Source of the DNA: Aureibaculum flavum
Lineage (GTDB): Bacteria > Bacteroidota > Bacteroidia > Flavobacteriales > Flavobacteriaceae
NCBI RefSeq assembly: GCF_016406085.1
Contig: NZ_JAEHFJ010000015.1
Location: forward strand, 1-64,000
DNA: 64,000 bases
Direction of reading: 5' to 3'
Below are positions 34,005-42,681 of this stretch, in pieces; positions within the stretch are counted from its first letter, which is position 1; each line of letters starts with the position of its first letter. The translations under genes and the position numbers were made by a program. Under the pieces are notes generated by a model. That model worked only from the letters and a program-made list of their open reading frames with translations. It had not been told where the DNA came from and ran no database searches.

Positions 34005-35006
34005 TTAGTTATTTGAGTTGTATGCCCATTTTAAATAGATAGCTCCCCATGTGAAACCACCTCCAAATGCAGCAAAAATTATATTATCTCCTTTACGGAG
34101 TTGGTCTTCGTAATCAGCTAGCAACAATGGTAATGTAGCAGAAGTTGTATTCCCATACTTATGAATATTAACCATTACTTTATCCATGTCCAATCCAATT
34201 CTATTGGCCGTTGCTTCAATAATTCTATTATTTGCTTGATGTGGTGCTAACCAAGTAACATCCTCCTTAGTTAAATTATTTCTTTCTAAAATCTTTTCAC
34301 TAACGTCAGCCATGTTCGATACTGCAAATTTAAATACAGTTCTCCCTTCTTGACGCACATAGTGTTGTCCATTTTTAACTGTTTCTTCTGAAGCTGGTAA
34401 AATAGAACCACCTGCTGCAACATTTAAAAACTCTCTACCACTACCGTCGCTTCGTAAATATTCATCTTGCAAACCTAAACCTTCTGTATTAGGTTCAAAT
34501 AATGCGGCCCCTGCCCCATCACCAAAAATAATACAAGTAATTCTGTCTGTATAATCAATCATTGAAGAGTTCATGTCTGCACCTATAAGTAACACTTTTT
34601 TATACCTACCGGCTTCAATGTAACTTGATGCTGTAGACATTCCATATAGAAAACTTGAACAAGCCGATTCTAGATCAAATGAAAAAGCCTCTGTTGCTCC
34701 AATTTCTGAAGCTACAAAAGCTGCTGTAGATGCCGCCTGCATATCTGGTGTTGCCGTCCCTACAATTACTAAATCAATCTCTTTTGGATCTATATTTGAC
34801 TTTGCAATTAAATCTTGAGCCGCTCTTATAGCCAAAAATGACGTCCCTTTTCCTGGTTCTTTTAATATCCTACGTTCCTTTATTCCTGTACGTGTAGTTA
34901 TCCATTCATCATTCGTCTCAACCATGCTTTCTAACATTTTATTTGTTAGTACATGATCAGGAACATATTTTCCAACAGCTGTAATCGCAGCAGTAATTTT
35001 AGTCAT
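34005..35006 (-). CDS. fabH: 3-oxoacyl-ACP synthase III (KASIII)
   Basis: A 333-aa condensing enzyme that starts fatty-acid synthesis from acetyl- or branched acyl-CoA and malonyl-ACP. The catalytic triad is intact: Cys116 in ESACSSFLYG, His in LAPHQANNRI, and Asn in GNTTSATLP. N-terminal GKYVPDHVLTN and NDEWITTRTGI are family marks. It leads fabH-accB-accC, with a promoter 40 bases upstream, and lies downstream of the rpmF terminator. Confidence 0.97.
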   Translation of the reverse strand: MTKITAAITAVGKYVPDHVLTNKMLESMVETNDEWITTRTGIKERRILKEPGKGTSFLAIRAAQDLIAKSNIDPKEIDLVIVGTATPDMQAASTAAFVASEIGATEAFSFDLESACSSFLYGMSTASSYIEAGRYKKVLLIGADMNSSMIDYTDRITCIIFGDGAGAALFEPNTEGLGLQDEYLRSDGSGREFLNVAAGGSILPASEETVKNGQHYVRQEGRTVFKFAVSNMADVSEKILERNNLTKEDVTWLAPHQANNRIIEATANRIGLDMDKVMVNIHKYGNTTSATLPLLLADYEDQLRKGDNIIFAAFGGGFTWGAIYLKWAYNSNN

Positions 35007-35046
35007 ATGTTTGTTTTAGTAGGTATTTTTTTGATAAAACAGTTTT

Positions 35047-35081
35047 CAAATGTAATGAAATTTATTTCGCTTTTTATCAAA
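35047..35081 (-). promoter_or_regulatory. promoter of fabH-accB-accC
   Basis: Minus-strand TTTG (35081-35078), a 23-base spacer and TACATTTG (35054-35047). Both boxes are exact; the spacer is slightly long. The same TACATTTG core precedes the DUF177-rpmF pair at 36012. Confidence 0.6.
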
Positions 35082-35116
35082 ATTAGCGTAGTTTTCGTTC
35101 TTTTTGACGAATAAAC

Positions 35117-35147
35117 ATAAAAAAACCCTCAAAAAAGAGGGTTTTTT
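35117..35147 (-). terminator. intrinsic terminator after rpmF
   Basis: AAAAACCCTC (35121-35130) pairs with GAGGGTTTTT (35137-35146) around a 6-A loop, with T-rich sequence after it on the minus strand. It separates rpmF from fabH. Confidence 0.85.
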
Positions 35148-35164
35148 GTGCTTAATTTTTTTTA

Positions 35165-35359
35165 CTATGCAACAGCTTCTTCACTATCAATTACTATTTG
35201 ACCGCGGTAATATAATTTACCTTCGTGCCAATGAGCTCTATGAAATAAATGTGCTTCACCTGTTGTTGGGTCTTTCGCTATTTGAGGAGTAGTCGCTTTA
35301 TAATGTGTTCTTCTCTTATCTCTTCTTTGCTTAGAAATTTTTCTTTTAGGATGTGCCAT
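35165..35359 (-). CDS. rpmF: 50S ribosomal protein L32
   Basis: A 64-aa L32. [19 protein letters not shown] is the conserved basic N terminus. The zinc cysteines found in some L32 proteins are absent (no Cys in the chain), the zinc-free form. It is one base downstream of the DUF177 gene, the usual pairing of YceD and rpmF. Confidence 0.96.
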   Translation of the reverse strand: MAHPKRKISKQRRDKRRTHYKATTPQIAKDPTTGEAHLFHRAHWHEGKLYYRGQIVIDSEEAVA

Positions 35360-35360
35360 T

Positions 35361-35897
35361 TTATACTTTTTTATCGGTTATCAGTCCTTTTAATTTATCC
35401 CATCTAGGATCAGAACCTTCTTTATTAATTATTATTTCTTTTGGTTTTAACTCTTCTAACTTATCTAATATTTCCGACGTTAAACTTCCATCTTTTACTC
35501 CTGGATGAACTTTTTTTGACGGAATTGCCAATATAATCATTTCATAAATATATTGCGAAACATCAACTTCATAAGCTTCATGAGGCAATATTAAAATATC
35601 AATATCATCATCATTAAATTCTTCGCCAAATGTAACAACTAAATCTAACTTCGCTTTTATTGGTTGTTCAAATAACTCATTGGTTAAATCACAAACAACC
35701 TCAACAACACCCTTCGCATTAAAACTAAGCTCAATTAAAGTGCTTTTTTTATTAAAATCTAATTGCACTAAAATATCAGCATCACAAACATCATCATATT
35801 GATAAAACTCAAAGAACTCCTTATTTATTTGAAACTCAAACTTATGATTGGCTTCTTTCAATCCTTTAAAAGGAATAACAAACATTTTCTTTTTCAT
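35361..35897 (-). CDS. DUF177 (YceD-like) protein
   Basis: A 178-aa member of the DUF177/YceD family, small proteins linked with large-subunit rRNA accumulation and almost always encoded before rpmF. The body shows [20 protein letters not shown] with one cysteine, the acidic [11 protein letters not shown] and [19 protein letters not shown] segments typical for the family. The ATG at 35897 fits homologues that begin just before [10 protein letters not shown]; an in-frame TTG at 35921 is rejected. One base separates it from rpmF. Confidence 0.88.
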   Translation of the reverse strand: MKKKMFVIPFKGLKEANHKFEFQINKEFFEFYQYDDVCDADILVQLDFNKKSTLIELSFNAKGVVEVVCDLTNELFEQPIKAKLDLVVTFGEEFNDDDIDILILPHEAYEVDVSQYIYEMIILAIPSKKVHPGVKDGSLTSEILDKLEELKPKEIIINKEGSDPRWDKLKGLITDKKV

Positions 35898-36011
35898 GCG
35901 TTCATATCTATTGTTTTTCAATGGTCACATGCAGTTCGCTATTAATCATTACCCATTGATGATAAAATTTAGAACATGCTCGTTTCATAACTTCCATCAA
36001 AAATGAGCGTG

Positions 36012-36019
36012 CAAATGTA
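36012..36019 (-). promoter_or_regulatory. -7 promoter box (TACATTTG) for DUF177-rpmF
   Basis: Exact TAnnTTTG on the minus strand, about 115 bases before the DUF177 start and just after the pdxA stop. The -33 element is weak. The surrounding bases closely resemble those of the fabH promoter. Confidence 0.5.
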
Positions 36020-36037
36020 ATAAAAATTTTACAATTA

Positions 36038-37081
36038 TTATTTTCTTGTACGTAATTTATTTTTAGTTAGCTCATTATACTCCGATCTGTTCTTAAACAC
36101 ATCCATTGCAGTATATAATGCTTCCTTAAATGAATTATTGCTAGCTTCACCTTTTCCTGCAATTTCAAAGGCCGTTCCATGATCGGGCGAAGTTCTAATC
36201 TTACTCAATCCTGCTGTAAAATTAACACCATTACCAAAAGATAATGTCTTAAAAGGTGCCAAACCTTGATCATGATACATGGCCAAAATACCGTCAAATT
36301 TTTTATAAGCACCTGACCCAAAAAAACTATCAGCAGAATACGGACCATAAATTAGCTTATCATCAGCCTGTAATTTTTCTAAAGTTGGCCTTATAACGGT
36401 ATCATCTTCTTCACCGATAACACCATTATCACCACAATGAGGATTCAACCCTAACACCGCAATTTTAGGTTTACTTATTTTAAAATCCTGTACAAGTGCG
36501 TTGTACATTAAATTAACTTTACATTCAATTAGTTCTGGCGTAATAGTCTCCGCAACCTTCTGTATCGGTATATGCCCAGTTATGAGTCCTATTTTTAACT
36601 CATCGGTCATTAAAATCATTAAACTTTCACCTTCCAAATTTGCCTCTAAATATTCAGTATGTCCACTAAATTTAAAATCTTCAGATTGAATGTTATGTTT
36701 ATTAATAGGAGCAGTCACCAATACATCAATGTCATTTTGCTTTAATGCATTTGTTGCCGCTTGCAATGAGACTAAAGCATACTTACCGCCTAAAGCAGTT
36801 TCTTTACCAAACTCAACCTCAACTTGCTCTTTCCAAACGTTAACTAAGTTAACTTTATTAGGTACGCATTTAGAAACTGAATCTACTCCATGTGTTTGTG
36901 TATGAATATTCAATTCTTTTTTATGAATTGAAAGTATTTTATTGGAAGCGAAAATTAGAGGAGTACACAATTCTAACATCCTTGGATCTTCAAATGTTTT
37001 TAATATTATTTCTATTCCAATACCATTTATATCTCCAACAGAAATACCTACTCTTATGGTTTCATTTTTCTTCATTATCAT
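36038..37081 (-). CDS. pdxA: 4-hydroxythreonine-4-phosphate dehydrogenase
   Basis: A 347-aa PdxA, an NAD-dependent step in the DXP-dependent route to pyridoxal phosphate. Conserved metal and substrate residues are in GHTEYLEANL, LNPHCGDNGVIGEED and YHDQGLAPFKTLSF, with SPDHGTAFEIAGKG at the C-terminal side. Start choice: ATG 37081 or the ATG two codons in (37075); both leave the KNETIRVGISVGDINGIG start intact. Located upstream of DUF177-rpmF on the same strand, a common flavobacterial order. Divergent from ribE. Confidence 0.95.
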   Translation of the reverse strand: MIMKKNETIRVGISVGDINGIGIEIILKTFEDPRMLELCTPLIFASNKILSIHKKELNIHTQTHGVDSVSKCVPNKVNLVNVWKEQVEVEFGKETALGGKYALVSLQAATNALKQNDIDVLVTAPINKHNIQSEDFKFSGHTEYLEANLEGESLMILMTDELKIGLITGHIPIQKVAETITPELIECKVNLMYNALVQDFKISKPKIAVLGLNPHCGDNGVIGEEDDTVIRPTLEKLQADDKLIYGPYSADSFFGSGAYKKFDGILAMYHDQGLAPFKTLSFGNGVNFTAGLSKIRTSPDHGTAFEIAGKGEASNNSFKEALYTAMDVFKNRSEYNELTKNKLRTRK

Positions 37082-37163
37082 TAAATTTCACCAACTTTTA
37101 AAACGCAGTTCTAATTAAGTCGATTGTTACTGCTCGTGTTTTCAATTAAATGCCAAGTATACG

Positions 37164-37194
37164 TTTTCATGCAGCAATTAAATTCGTATTTTTG
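37164..37194 (+). promoter_or_regulatory. promoter of ribE
   Basis: TTTT (37164-37167, one mismatch to TTTG), a 19-base spacer and TATTTTTG (37187-37194, exact). Predicted start near 37200, leader about 28 bases to the ATG at 37228. Confidence 0.6.
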
Positions 37195-37227
37195 AGCATA
37201 CAAAAGTACTGATTAAAATTAATATAA

Positions 37228-37821
37228 ATGTTTACAGGAATTATAGAATCTTTAGGAGAAGTTATTGCACTAAAAAAGGATAAAACAAATCTTCATATTA
37301 CCATAAAAAGTAAAATTACAGAGGCGTTGAAAATTGACCAAAGTGTTGCTCACAACGGCGTCTGCTTAACAGTGATTAAAATTAACAATAATGCATACAC
37401 TGTCACTGCAATAGACGAAACATTAACTAAAACAAATTTAAACAAACTCAAAGTTAATGATAGCGTCAATTTAGAAAGAGCAATGAAATTAGGAGATAGG
37501 CTTGATGGACATATCGTACAAGGTCATGTGGATCAAACAGGTAAGTGTCTTGCTATTGAAGAACAAAACGGAAGTTGGATTTTTACTTTTGAGTATAATG
37601 AAGGCACAGACAACATTACTATAGAGAAGGGCTCTGTAACAATTAATGGAGTAAGCTTAACCGTATTAAACTCCAATAAAAATAAGTTTAGTGTCGCAAT
37701 AATACCTTATACGTATATGCATACAAACTTTAGTTCAATAAAAATTAATGATTTGGTAAATTTAGAATTTGATGTAATAGGAAAATATGTTGCTAAATTA
37801 ACGAAGTCTTATAATAATTAG
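37228..37821 (+). CDS. ribE: riboflavin synthase (alpha chain)
   Basis: A 197-aa enzyme that dismutates two 6,7-dimethyl-8-ribityllumazine molecules to riboflavin. Two lumazine-binding repeats are visible: the first begins MFTGIIESLGEVIALKK with VAHNGVCLTV; the second begins near residue 97 with HIVQGHVDQTGKCL and VTINGVSLTV. Length is normal. No other rib gene or FMN riboswitch is nearby. It ends overlapping the convergent PID-CTERM-like gene by four bases. Confidence 0.95.
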   Translation: MFTGIIESLGEVIALKKDKTNLHITIKSKITEALKIDQSVAHNGVCLTVIKINNNAYTVTAIDETLTKTNLNKLKVNDSVNLERAMKLGDRLDGHIVQGHVDQTGKCLAIEEQNGSWIFTFEYNEGTDNITIEKGSVTINGVSLTVLNSNKNKFSVAIIPYTYMHTNFSSIKINDLVNLEFDVIGKYVAKLTKSYNN

Positions 37822-38036
37822 TCTTCTTTTCTTAACTTTTTGACTCCGTACCCAATACCTACAACTAACAACAGACCTAAACCTCCGTCAATTGGGTTTG
37901 CAGGTGGTGTACCATTATCTACAGGACCTCCTCCTCCGGGAGCTGGTGGACCTTGTCCTCCTCCTTGAGCAAATACACTGGTTGTCGTTAAAACTAACAA
38001 CGCAAATGATAAAAACACTAAATACTTTTTTAACAT
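37818..38036 (-). CDS. PID-CTERM-like mini-protein
   Basis: A 72-aa product. ATG 38036 gives a clean signal peptide (MLKKYLVFLSFALLVLTTTSVFAQ), a Gly/Pro/Asn-rich linker of about 25 residues, then NPIDGGLGLLLVVGIGYGVKKLRK: a PID motif, a second hydrophobic stretch and a basic tail. This is the pattern of short C-terminal protein-sorting signals of Bacteroidota (PID-CTERM). The protein is little more than signal, linker and sorting signal, so it may be a minimal cargo or a surface peptide; no sorting enzyme gene is in the window. An upstream TTG at 38087 is rejected because it would bury the signal peptide. Confidence 0.72.
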   Translation of the reverse strand: MLKKYLVFLSFALLVLTTTSVFAQGGGQGPPAPGGGGPVDNGTPPANPIDGGLGLLLVVGIGYGVKKLRKED

Positions 38037-38301
38037 ATACTTCCCCTTTTTGCAAGTACTAACGAAAAACTCGTTAATTAATTGCAAATATATAAATTCT
38101 TTTTTAGGATTAGTCGGTTAACTGCCTTTAATTTTAATGTTTGAGTTTAAAATTGCAACTCAAATAAACTTGTCCTTCTTTTATTAATGATATCGCAAAA
38201 TTTACTTTAAATTTCAAAAAGACCACTAATAATTTCAACAAATCAACGAACCTACATAACGAAAATTTCTTGTAAATTTTCATTTCCTAATTTCATAACA
38301 G

Positions 38302-38375
38302 TGGACCCAGAAGGGCTCGAACCTTCGACCCCCTGATTATGAGTCAGGTGCTCTAACCAACTGAGCTATGGGTCC
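38302..38375 (-). tRNA. tRNA with CAT anticodon (Met or Ile2)
   Basis: A 74-nt cloverleaf on the minus strand: acceptor GGACCCA pairs with TGGGTCC, D arm AGCTCAGTTGGTTAGAGCA, anticodon stem CCTGA/TCAGG with loop CTCATAA (anticodon CAT), T arm GGTTCGAGCC. It is not an initiator. The CAT anticodon is shared by elongator Met and the lysidine-modified Ile2 tRNA; sequence by eye does not decide between them. No CCA encoded. Confidence 0.92.
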
Positions 38376-38444
38376 AAATTTGGAGTGCAATATTACTATT
38401 TATTTACAAACTTTACAATATTTTAGCAATATTTGATTGATCAT

Positions 38445-39410
38445 TTATATTTTCCTTTCCATCAAACGATTCGCAAAACTTACTAAGCTTGACTTTTTAA
38501 ACTTACTAACAGTTAGGTTTTCAATGTTTTGAATAGCCATAGCTGTATATTTTTGAATTTCCAATTCTATTAATAATGGGATTTTATAAGTATCAAATAA
38601 AGTGATTACACTTTCAATTTTACGCTCAGAATACTCTTTTGTACTATAAAATTGAATCAACTGTTCTCTATCTTCTTCATTTGCTAACTCTAAAGCCTTT
38701 AAAAATAAAAACGTTTTTTTATTTTCAATAATATCACCTGCCTTTTGTTTTCCAAAATCTTCTACCGCATATATATCCAAATAATCATCTTGTAATTGAA
38801 ATGCTATTCCCAAATTCAACCCATAATTATAAACATTTTTTGAATCTTCATCACTTGCTCCAGCTATTATGGCTCCAAACTTTAGGGATGCTGCCACTAA
38901 TACTGCTGTTTTTTGAGTTATCATTGCCACGTATTGATTCACATCCACATTAAATGTAGTTTCAAAATCAAAATCATATTGCTGACCCTCACACACTTCT
39001 AGAGCAGTTTTTGTAAACAATGTATTTAATGCTTTATACGTTTTTCCTTCATATGATTCTAATAATTGTTGAGCCCAAACCAACAATGCATCACCAGACA
39101 ATATTCCTGTGTTTAAATTCCATTTATTATGGACTGTTACATTTCCTCTTCTTAAAGGAGCTGCATCCATTATATCATCATGAATTAATGAAAAATTATG
39201 AAACATTTCTATAGCCAAAGCAGCATCTAATGCAGTTTCAACCTTTCCTCCAAAAATATCACAACTCAATAAACACATGACTGGCCGTAACCTTTTACCT
39301 CCTATATTTAATATATAATATATAGGTTCATATAAATTTACTGGTTCTTTTACTTCGATTTTATCTGATAAATGCCCTAAAAACAGCTTTTTATAACTTT
39401 CTAATTCCAA
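38445..39410 (-). CDS. polyprenyl (farnesyl/geranylgeranyl-type) diphosphate synthase
   Basis: A 321-aa trans-prenyltransferase. The first aspartate-rich motif is HDDIMDAAPLRRG (DDxxD) preceded by GGKRLRPVM; the second is QLQDDYLDIY with FGK downstream; these bind the Mg-diphosphate substrates. It extends isoprenoid chains from IPP; the chain length cannot be read safely, though the residues before the first DDxxD (MFHNFSLI) are compatible with a C15-C20 product. Starts about 126 bases from divergent tetR and ends just before the CAT tRNA. Confidence 0.9.
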   Translation of the reverse strand: MELESYKKLFLGHLSDKIEVKEPVNLYEPIYYILNIGGKRLRPVMCLLSCDIFGGKVETALDAALAIEMFHNFSLIHDDIMDAAPLRRGNVTVHNKWNLNTGILSGDALLVWAQQLLESYEGKTYKALNTLFTKTALEVCEGQQYDFDFETTFNVDVNQYVAMITQKTAVLVAASLKFGAIIAGASDEDSKNVYNYGLNLGIAFQLQDDYLDIYAVEDFGKQKAGDIIENKKTFLFLKALELANEEDREQLIQFYSTKEYSERKIESVITLFDTYKIPLLIELEIQKYTAMAIQNIENLTVSKFKKSSLVSFANRLMERKI

Positions 39411-39495
39411 ATTTTAATATTTTTTGTAAAAATAACGTAATGATTTGTAAAAGAAAATAGAAATAAATAAATTTTACAAAACTTTGGAAACTTTT

Positions 39496-39527
39496 TTTGT
39501 TTATTAAGTTTCCGTATTGTATTTTTG
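39496..39527 (+). promoter_or_regulatory. promoter of the tetR-tolC-mfp-rnd efflux operon
   Basis: TTTG (39496-39499), a 20-base spacer and TATTTTTG (39520-39527), both exact. Predicted start is at about 39531-39534, only a few bases before the tetR ATG at 39536. The palindrome GGAAACTTTTTTTGTTTATTAAGTTTCC (39486-39513) overlaps the -33 box and may be a repressor-binding site. Confidence 0.7.
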
Positions 39528-39535
39528 CCGTAATT

Positions 39536-40135
39536 ATGAAGGATAAAATATTAAATACAGCTTCTGATTTATTTATGAATTACGGATTCAAAAGCGTAAC
39601 TATGGATGATATTGCTCATAAAATGGGTATTTCAAAGAAAACCATATATCAGCATTATGCAAATAAAACAAAACTTGTTGAGGCGACAACATTGCACACT
39701 TTCAATATGATAAGCAGTGGTATAAATGGAATTTGTGCATTAAATAAAAACCCTATTGATGAAATATTTGAAATAAAAATATTTGTTATGAATTTTCTAA
39801 AAGATGAAAAGACATCTCCTCAATATCAATTACAAAAATATTATCCTAAGCTTTTTACTACTTTAAACAAAAAACAGTTTGAAGTTATGGACACTTGTGT
39901 TAAGGAAAATTTATCACGAGGCTTAGCCCAAAAACTTTATAGAGACTCTATTGATATAGACTTTATATCAATTTTATATTTTCATAATATGGTTTCTTTA
40001 AAAAACCAAGAACTATTTTCAAACAAGCAATTCCCTATTAGTTCACTTATGGATAATTATTTAGAGTACCACTTAAGAGGAATTTGTACACCTAAAGGCC
40101 TAGAGGTTTTAAACACAATTATTGACAATAAATAA
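39536..40135 (+). CDS. TetR family transcriptional regulator
   Basis: A 199-aa regulator. The N-terminal helix-turn-helix is KILNTASDLFMNYGFKSVTMDDIAHKMGISKKTIYQHYANKTKLV; the rest is the variable ligand and dimer domain, rich in Phe, Tyr and Lys. It heads a gene set for an RND efflux pump, so repression of that pump, relieved by a small molecule, is expected by analogy to AcrR. The ATG at 39536 is used: the upstream TTG at 39497 lies inside the -33 box. An almost leaderless message is predicted. Confidence 0.92.
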   Translation: MKDKILNTASDLFMNYGFKSVTMDDIAHKMGISKKTIYQHYANKTKLVEATTLHTFNMISSGINGICALNKNPIDEIFEIKIFVMNFLKDEKTSPQYQLQKYYPKLFTTLNKKQFEVMDTCVKENLSRGLAQKLYRDSIDIDFISILYFHNMVSLKNQELFSNKQFPISSLMDNYLEYHLRGICTPKGLEVLNTIIDNK

Positions 40136-40144
40136 CATATATAA

Positions 40145-41488
40145 ATGAATAAATTTTCACTACTTATTGTATGCCTTCTATTAACGACCTATGGGTTTTC
40201 GCAAGAAAATTCTAAAAGTTTTAGTTTACAACAAGCTATTGACTTTGCATTAGAGAATAATAGAACAGCTAAAAATGCTTTGCTGGATATAGATGCTGCA
40301 AAAAAGCAAAAATGGGAGACAACGGCAATTGGATTACCACAAGTTGATGCTTCTATAAATTACAACAACTGGTTAAAACAGCAAGTCTCATTAATACCTG
40401 CCGAATTTTTTGGAGGAAATGCAGGAGAATATGCTGAAGTTGTCTTTAGCACAAAACAATCTATGGATGCAACGGTAACCCTAAAACAATTGTTGTTTGA
40501 TGGCTCCTATTTAGTAGGGTTGCAATCTGCAAAAGTATTTTTAGAAATATCAAAAAATGCAAAAGAAAAGACTGATTTAGAAATTAGAAAAGCTGTTATT
40601 AATGCCTATGGTAATGTTCTATTAGCCGAAGAAAGTGTTAAAATACTCGAAAAAAACAAAGCTGTTTTACAAAAGAATCTTAATGAAACTACTAAAATTT
40701 ATGAAAATGGATTAGAGGAAGAAGAAAGTGTAGAACAACTACAAATAACCTTATCTGGCATTGAAAGCAACTTAAACAATACTTTAAGGTTAAAGACCTT
40801 GGCGTATCAAATGTTGAACATAACAATTGGTTTAGATTTGAATACAAACACCACCTTGCTTGATGATTTAGAAAATTTAACCAATCAAAACATATCATTA
40901 GAGCTTTTAAATTATGGAGAAAACGTAGAAAACACCATTGATTATAAAATAGCATTTAACGACAAAACATCAAAAGAGCTATTACTTAAACTTGAAAAAA
41001 GTAAAGCACTTCCAACTTTAAACGCATTTATTAATGGCGGTTATACTGGTTATAGTGAAGATTTTTCATTTGCAAAAAGTAATCAACAATGGTTTGGATC
41101 TTCATTATTTGGAGTGAGTTTAAATATCCCAATATTTAGTTCTGGTATGCGTAGTTCAGCTACTCAACGTGCCAAAATTAACTTAAAAAAAAGCAATAAC
41201 GATTTAACTGAAACTGAACAGCAGTTGCTCTTACAAATAGAATCAGCAAAAAGTAATTATCAATTTGCAATTGAAGATTATCAAAACAAAAAGAAAAACT
41301 TAAACTTGGCAGAACGCATAGAAAAAAAGAATCAAATAAAATTCTTTGAAGGAATTTCCACCAGCTTCGAATTAAGACAAGCACAAATTCAATTATATGC
41401 TGCTCAACAAGAATTTTTACAAACGATGCTAGATGTTATTAATGAGAAAGCAGCTCTCGAAACTATTTTAAATACACCAAACAACTAA
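40145..41488 (+). CDS. TolC family outer-membrane efflux protein
   Basis: A 447-aa TolC-like protein with a signal peptide (MNKFSLLIVCLLLTTYGFSQ). Long coiled-coil-forming helices appear twice (LQQAIDFALENNRTAKNALLDIDAAKKQ; KAVINAYGNVLLAEESVKILEKNKA; SKALPTLNAFINGGYTGYS for a barrel strand; then TQRAKINLKKSNNDLTETEQQL), matching the duplicated TolC fold of a trimeric channel-tunnel. 9 bases after tetR and 10 bases before the MFP gene, so operon membership is clear. Confidence 0.92.
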   Translation: MNKFSLLIVCLLLTTYGFSQENSKSFSLQQAIDFALENNRTAKNALLDIDAAKKQKWETTAIGLPQVDASINYNNWLKQQVSLIPAEFFGGNAGEYAEVVFSTKQSMDATVTLKQLLFDGSYLVGLQSAKVFLEISKNAKEKTDLEIRKAVINAYGNVLLAEESVKILEKNKAVLQKNLNETTKIYENGLEEEESVEQLQITLSGIESNLNNTLRLKTLAYQMLNITIGLDLNTNTTLLDDLENLTNQNISLELLNYGENVENTIDYKIAFNDKTSKELLLKLEKSKALPTLNAFINGGYTGYSEDFSFAKSNQQWFGSSLFGVSLNIPIFSSGMRSSATQRAKINLKKSNNDLTETEQQLLLQIESAKSNYQFAIEDYQNKKKNLNLAERIEKKNQIKFFEGISTSFELRQAQIQLYAAQQEFLQTMLDVINEKAALETILNTPNN

Positions 41489-41498
41489 GATAAATAAT

Positions 41499-42671
41499 AT
41501 GAAAAATATAATTTCAACATTAATAGTTACACTTCTAATTGTATCATGTGGAGGTGAAGAAAGTAAGAATTCCGTCGAGAATATTTTAGAAACTAACAAT
41601 TTAGAAAAAATACGTGCTAAACGTTCTGAACTTGTAAATGATCAGCAAGCGATACATGACAAAATAAAGTTGTTAGACGAAGCTATTTCAACTATAGATA
41701 CAGTTCAAAATGTACCACTAATAACAACAATTACAGCAAAACAAGAAGTATTTAAACATGTTTTAGAAATTCAAGGGAATGTAACTACTAAAAATCTTCT
41801 TGTAATTTATCCTGAATATAATGGCATTCTTTCAAGAATTTATGTTAAAGAAGGACAAAAAGTGAGTAAAGGCCAACTATTGGCTAAAGTTGATGATGGT
41901 GGGTTAAGTCAACAATTATCTCAAATACAAATTCAAGCGGATTTAGCAAAAACGACTTTTGAGCGTCAAAAAAGACTTTGGGATCAAAACATAGGTAGTG
42001 AAATTCAATATTTACAAGCAAAATCAACTTACGAATCGCAAACAGAATCGGTTAATCAAATGAAGCAACAATTAGGTAAAACTAATATAAGAGCTCCGTT
42101 TTCTGGTGTGATAGATGATATCATCACTGAACAAGGAAGTGTTGTAGCGGCCGGCCAATCACAATTAATGCGTATTATTAATCTTGATAATATGTATATA
42201 GAAACTGATGTTCCTGAAAGTTATATATCAAATGTTACTAAAGGCAAAGATGTAACTGTAAACTTCCCCGTTTTAGGACAAGAAATAAAAACTACTATCC
42301 GACAAGCGGGTGATTTTATCAATCCTGCTAATAGAACCTTCAAAGTTGAAGTTGCTGTACCTAATAAAGACAAATCAATCAAACCTAATTTGACTGCAAA
42401 ACTTAAGATTAACGATTACACTAATGAAAAAGCAGTGTTAATTCCACAAAGTATCATTTCTGAAAATGCTGATGGCGAACAATATATTTATATTGTTTCT
42501 GATAAAAATGCTAAAGAAGAAGGTGTCGCTAAAAAAGTTATTATTAAAACTGGTAAAACTCAAGGTGATGTTATTGAAGTACTTGAAGGTATTGAGAGCG
42601 GCTCCGAAATTATTAAAGAAGGAGCTCGTAGTGTAAAAGATGGGCAAACCGTAAAAGTGATAAAATATTAA
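41499..42671 (+). CDS. RND efflux membrane-fusion lipoprotein
   Basis: A 390-aa periplasmic adaptor. The N terminus has a lipobox ending at Cys17 (LLIVSCGGEES), so it is lipid-anchored. A coiled coil near 30-65, a lipoyl-like domain (GILSRIYVKEGQKVSKGQLLAKVD), a long alpha-hairpin (QQLSQIQIQADLAKTTFERQKRLW ... SVNQMKQQLGKTNIRAPFSGVID), then beta-barrel parts (SQLMRIINLDNMYIETDVPESYIS) are in normal order. It links the TolC-like and RND proteins of the same operon. Confidence 0.92.
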   Translation: MKNIISTLIVTLLIVSCGGEESKNSVENILETNNLEKIRAKRSELVNDQQAIHDKIKLLDEAISTIDTVQNVPLITTITAKQEVFKHVLEIQGNVTTKNLLVIYPEYNGILSRIYVKEGQKVSKGQLLAKVDDGGLSQQLSQIQIQADLAKTTFERQKRLWDQNIGSEIQYLQAKSTYESQTESVNQMKQQLGKTNIRAPFSGVIDDIITEQGSVVAAGQSQLMRIINLDNMYIETDVPESYISNVTKGKDVTVNFPVLGQEIKTTIRQAGDFINPANRTFKVEVAVPNKDKSIKPNLTAKLKINDYTNEKAVLIPQSIISENADGEQYIYIVSDKNAKEEGVAKKVIIKTGKTQGDVIEVLEGIESGSEIIKEGARSVKDGQTVKVIKY

Positions 42672-42681
42672 ACCAAAAACG

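Noticed and set aside
35165-35359. L32 without zinc cysteines taken as decayed
   Set aside because: Cysteine-free L32 is a normal form in many bacteria, and the gene is intact in its usual place after the DUF177 gene.
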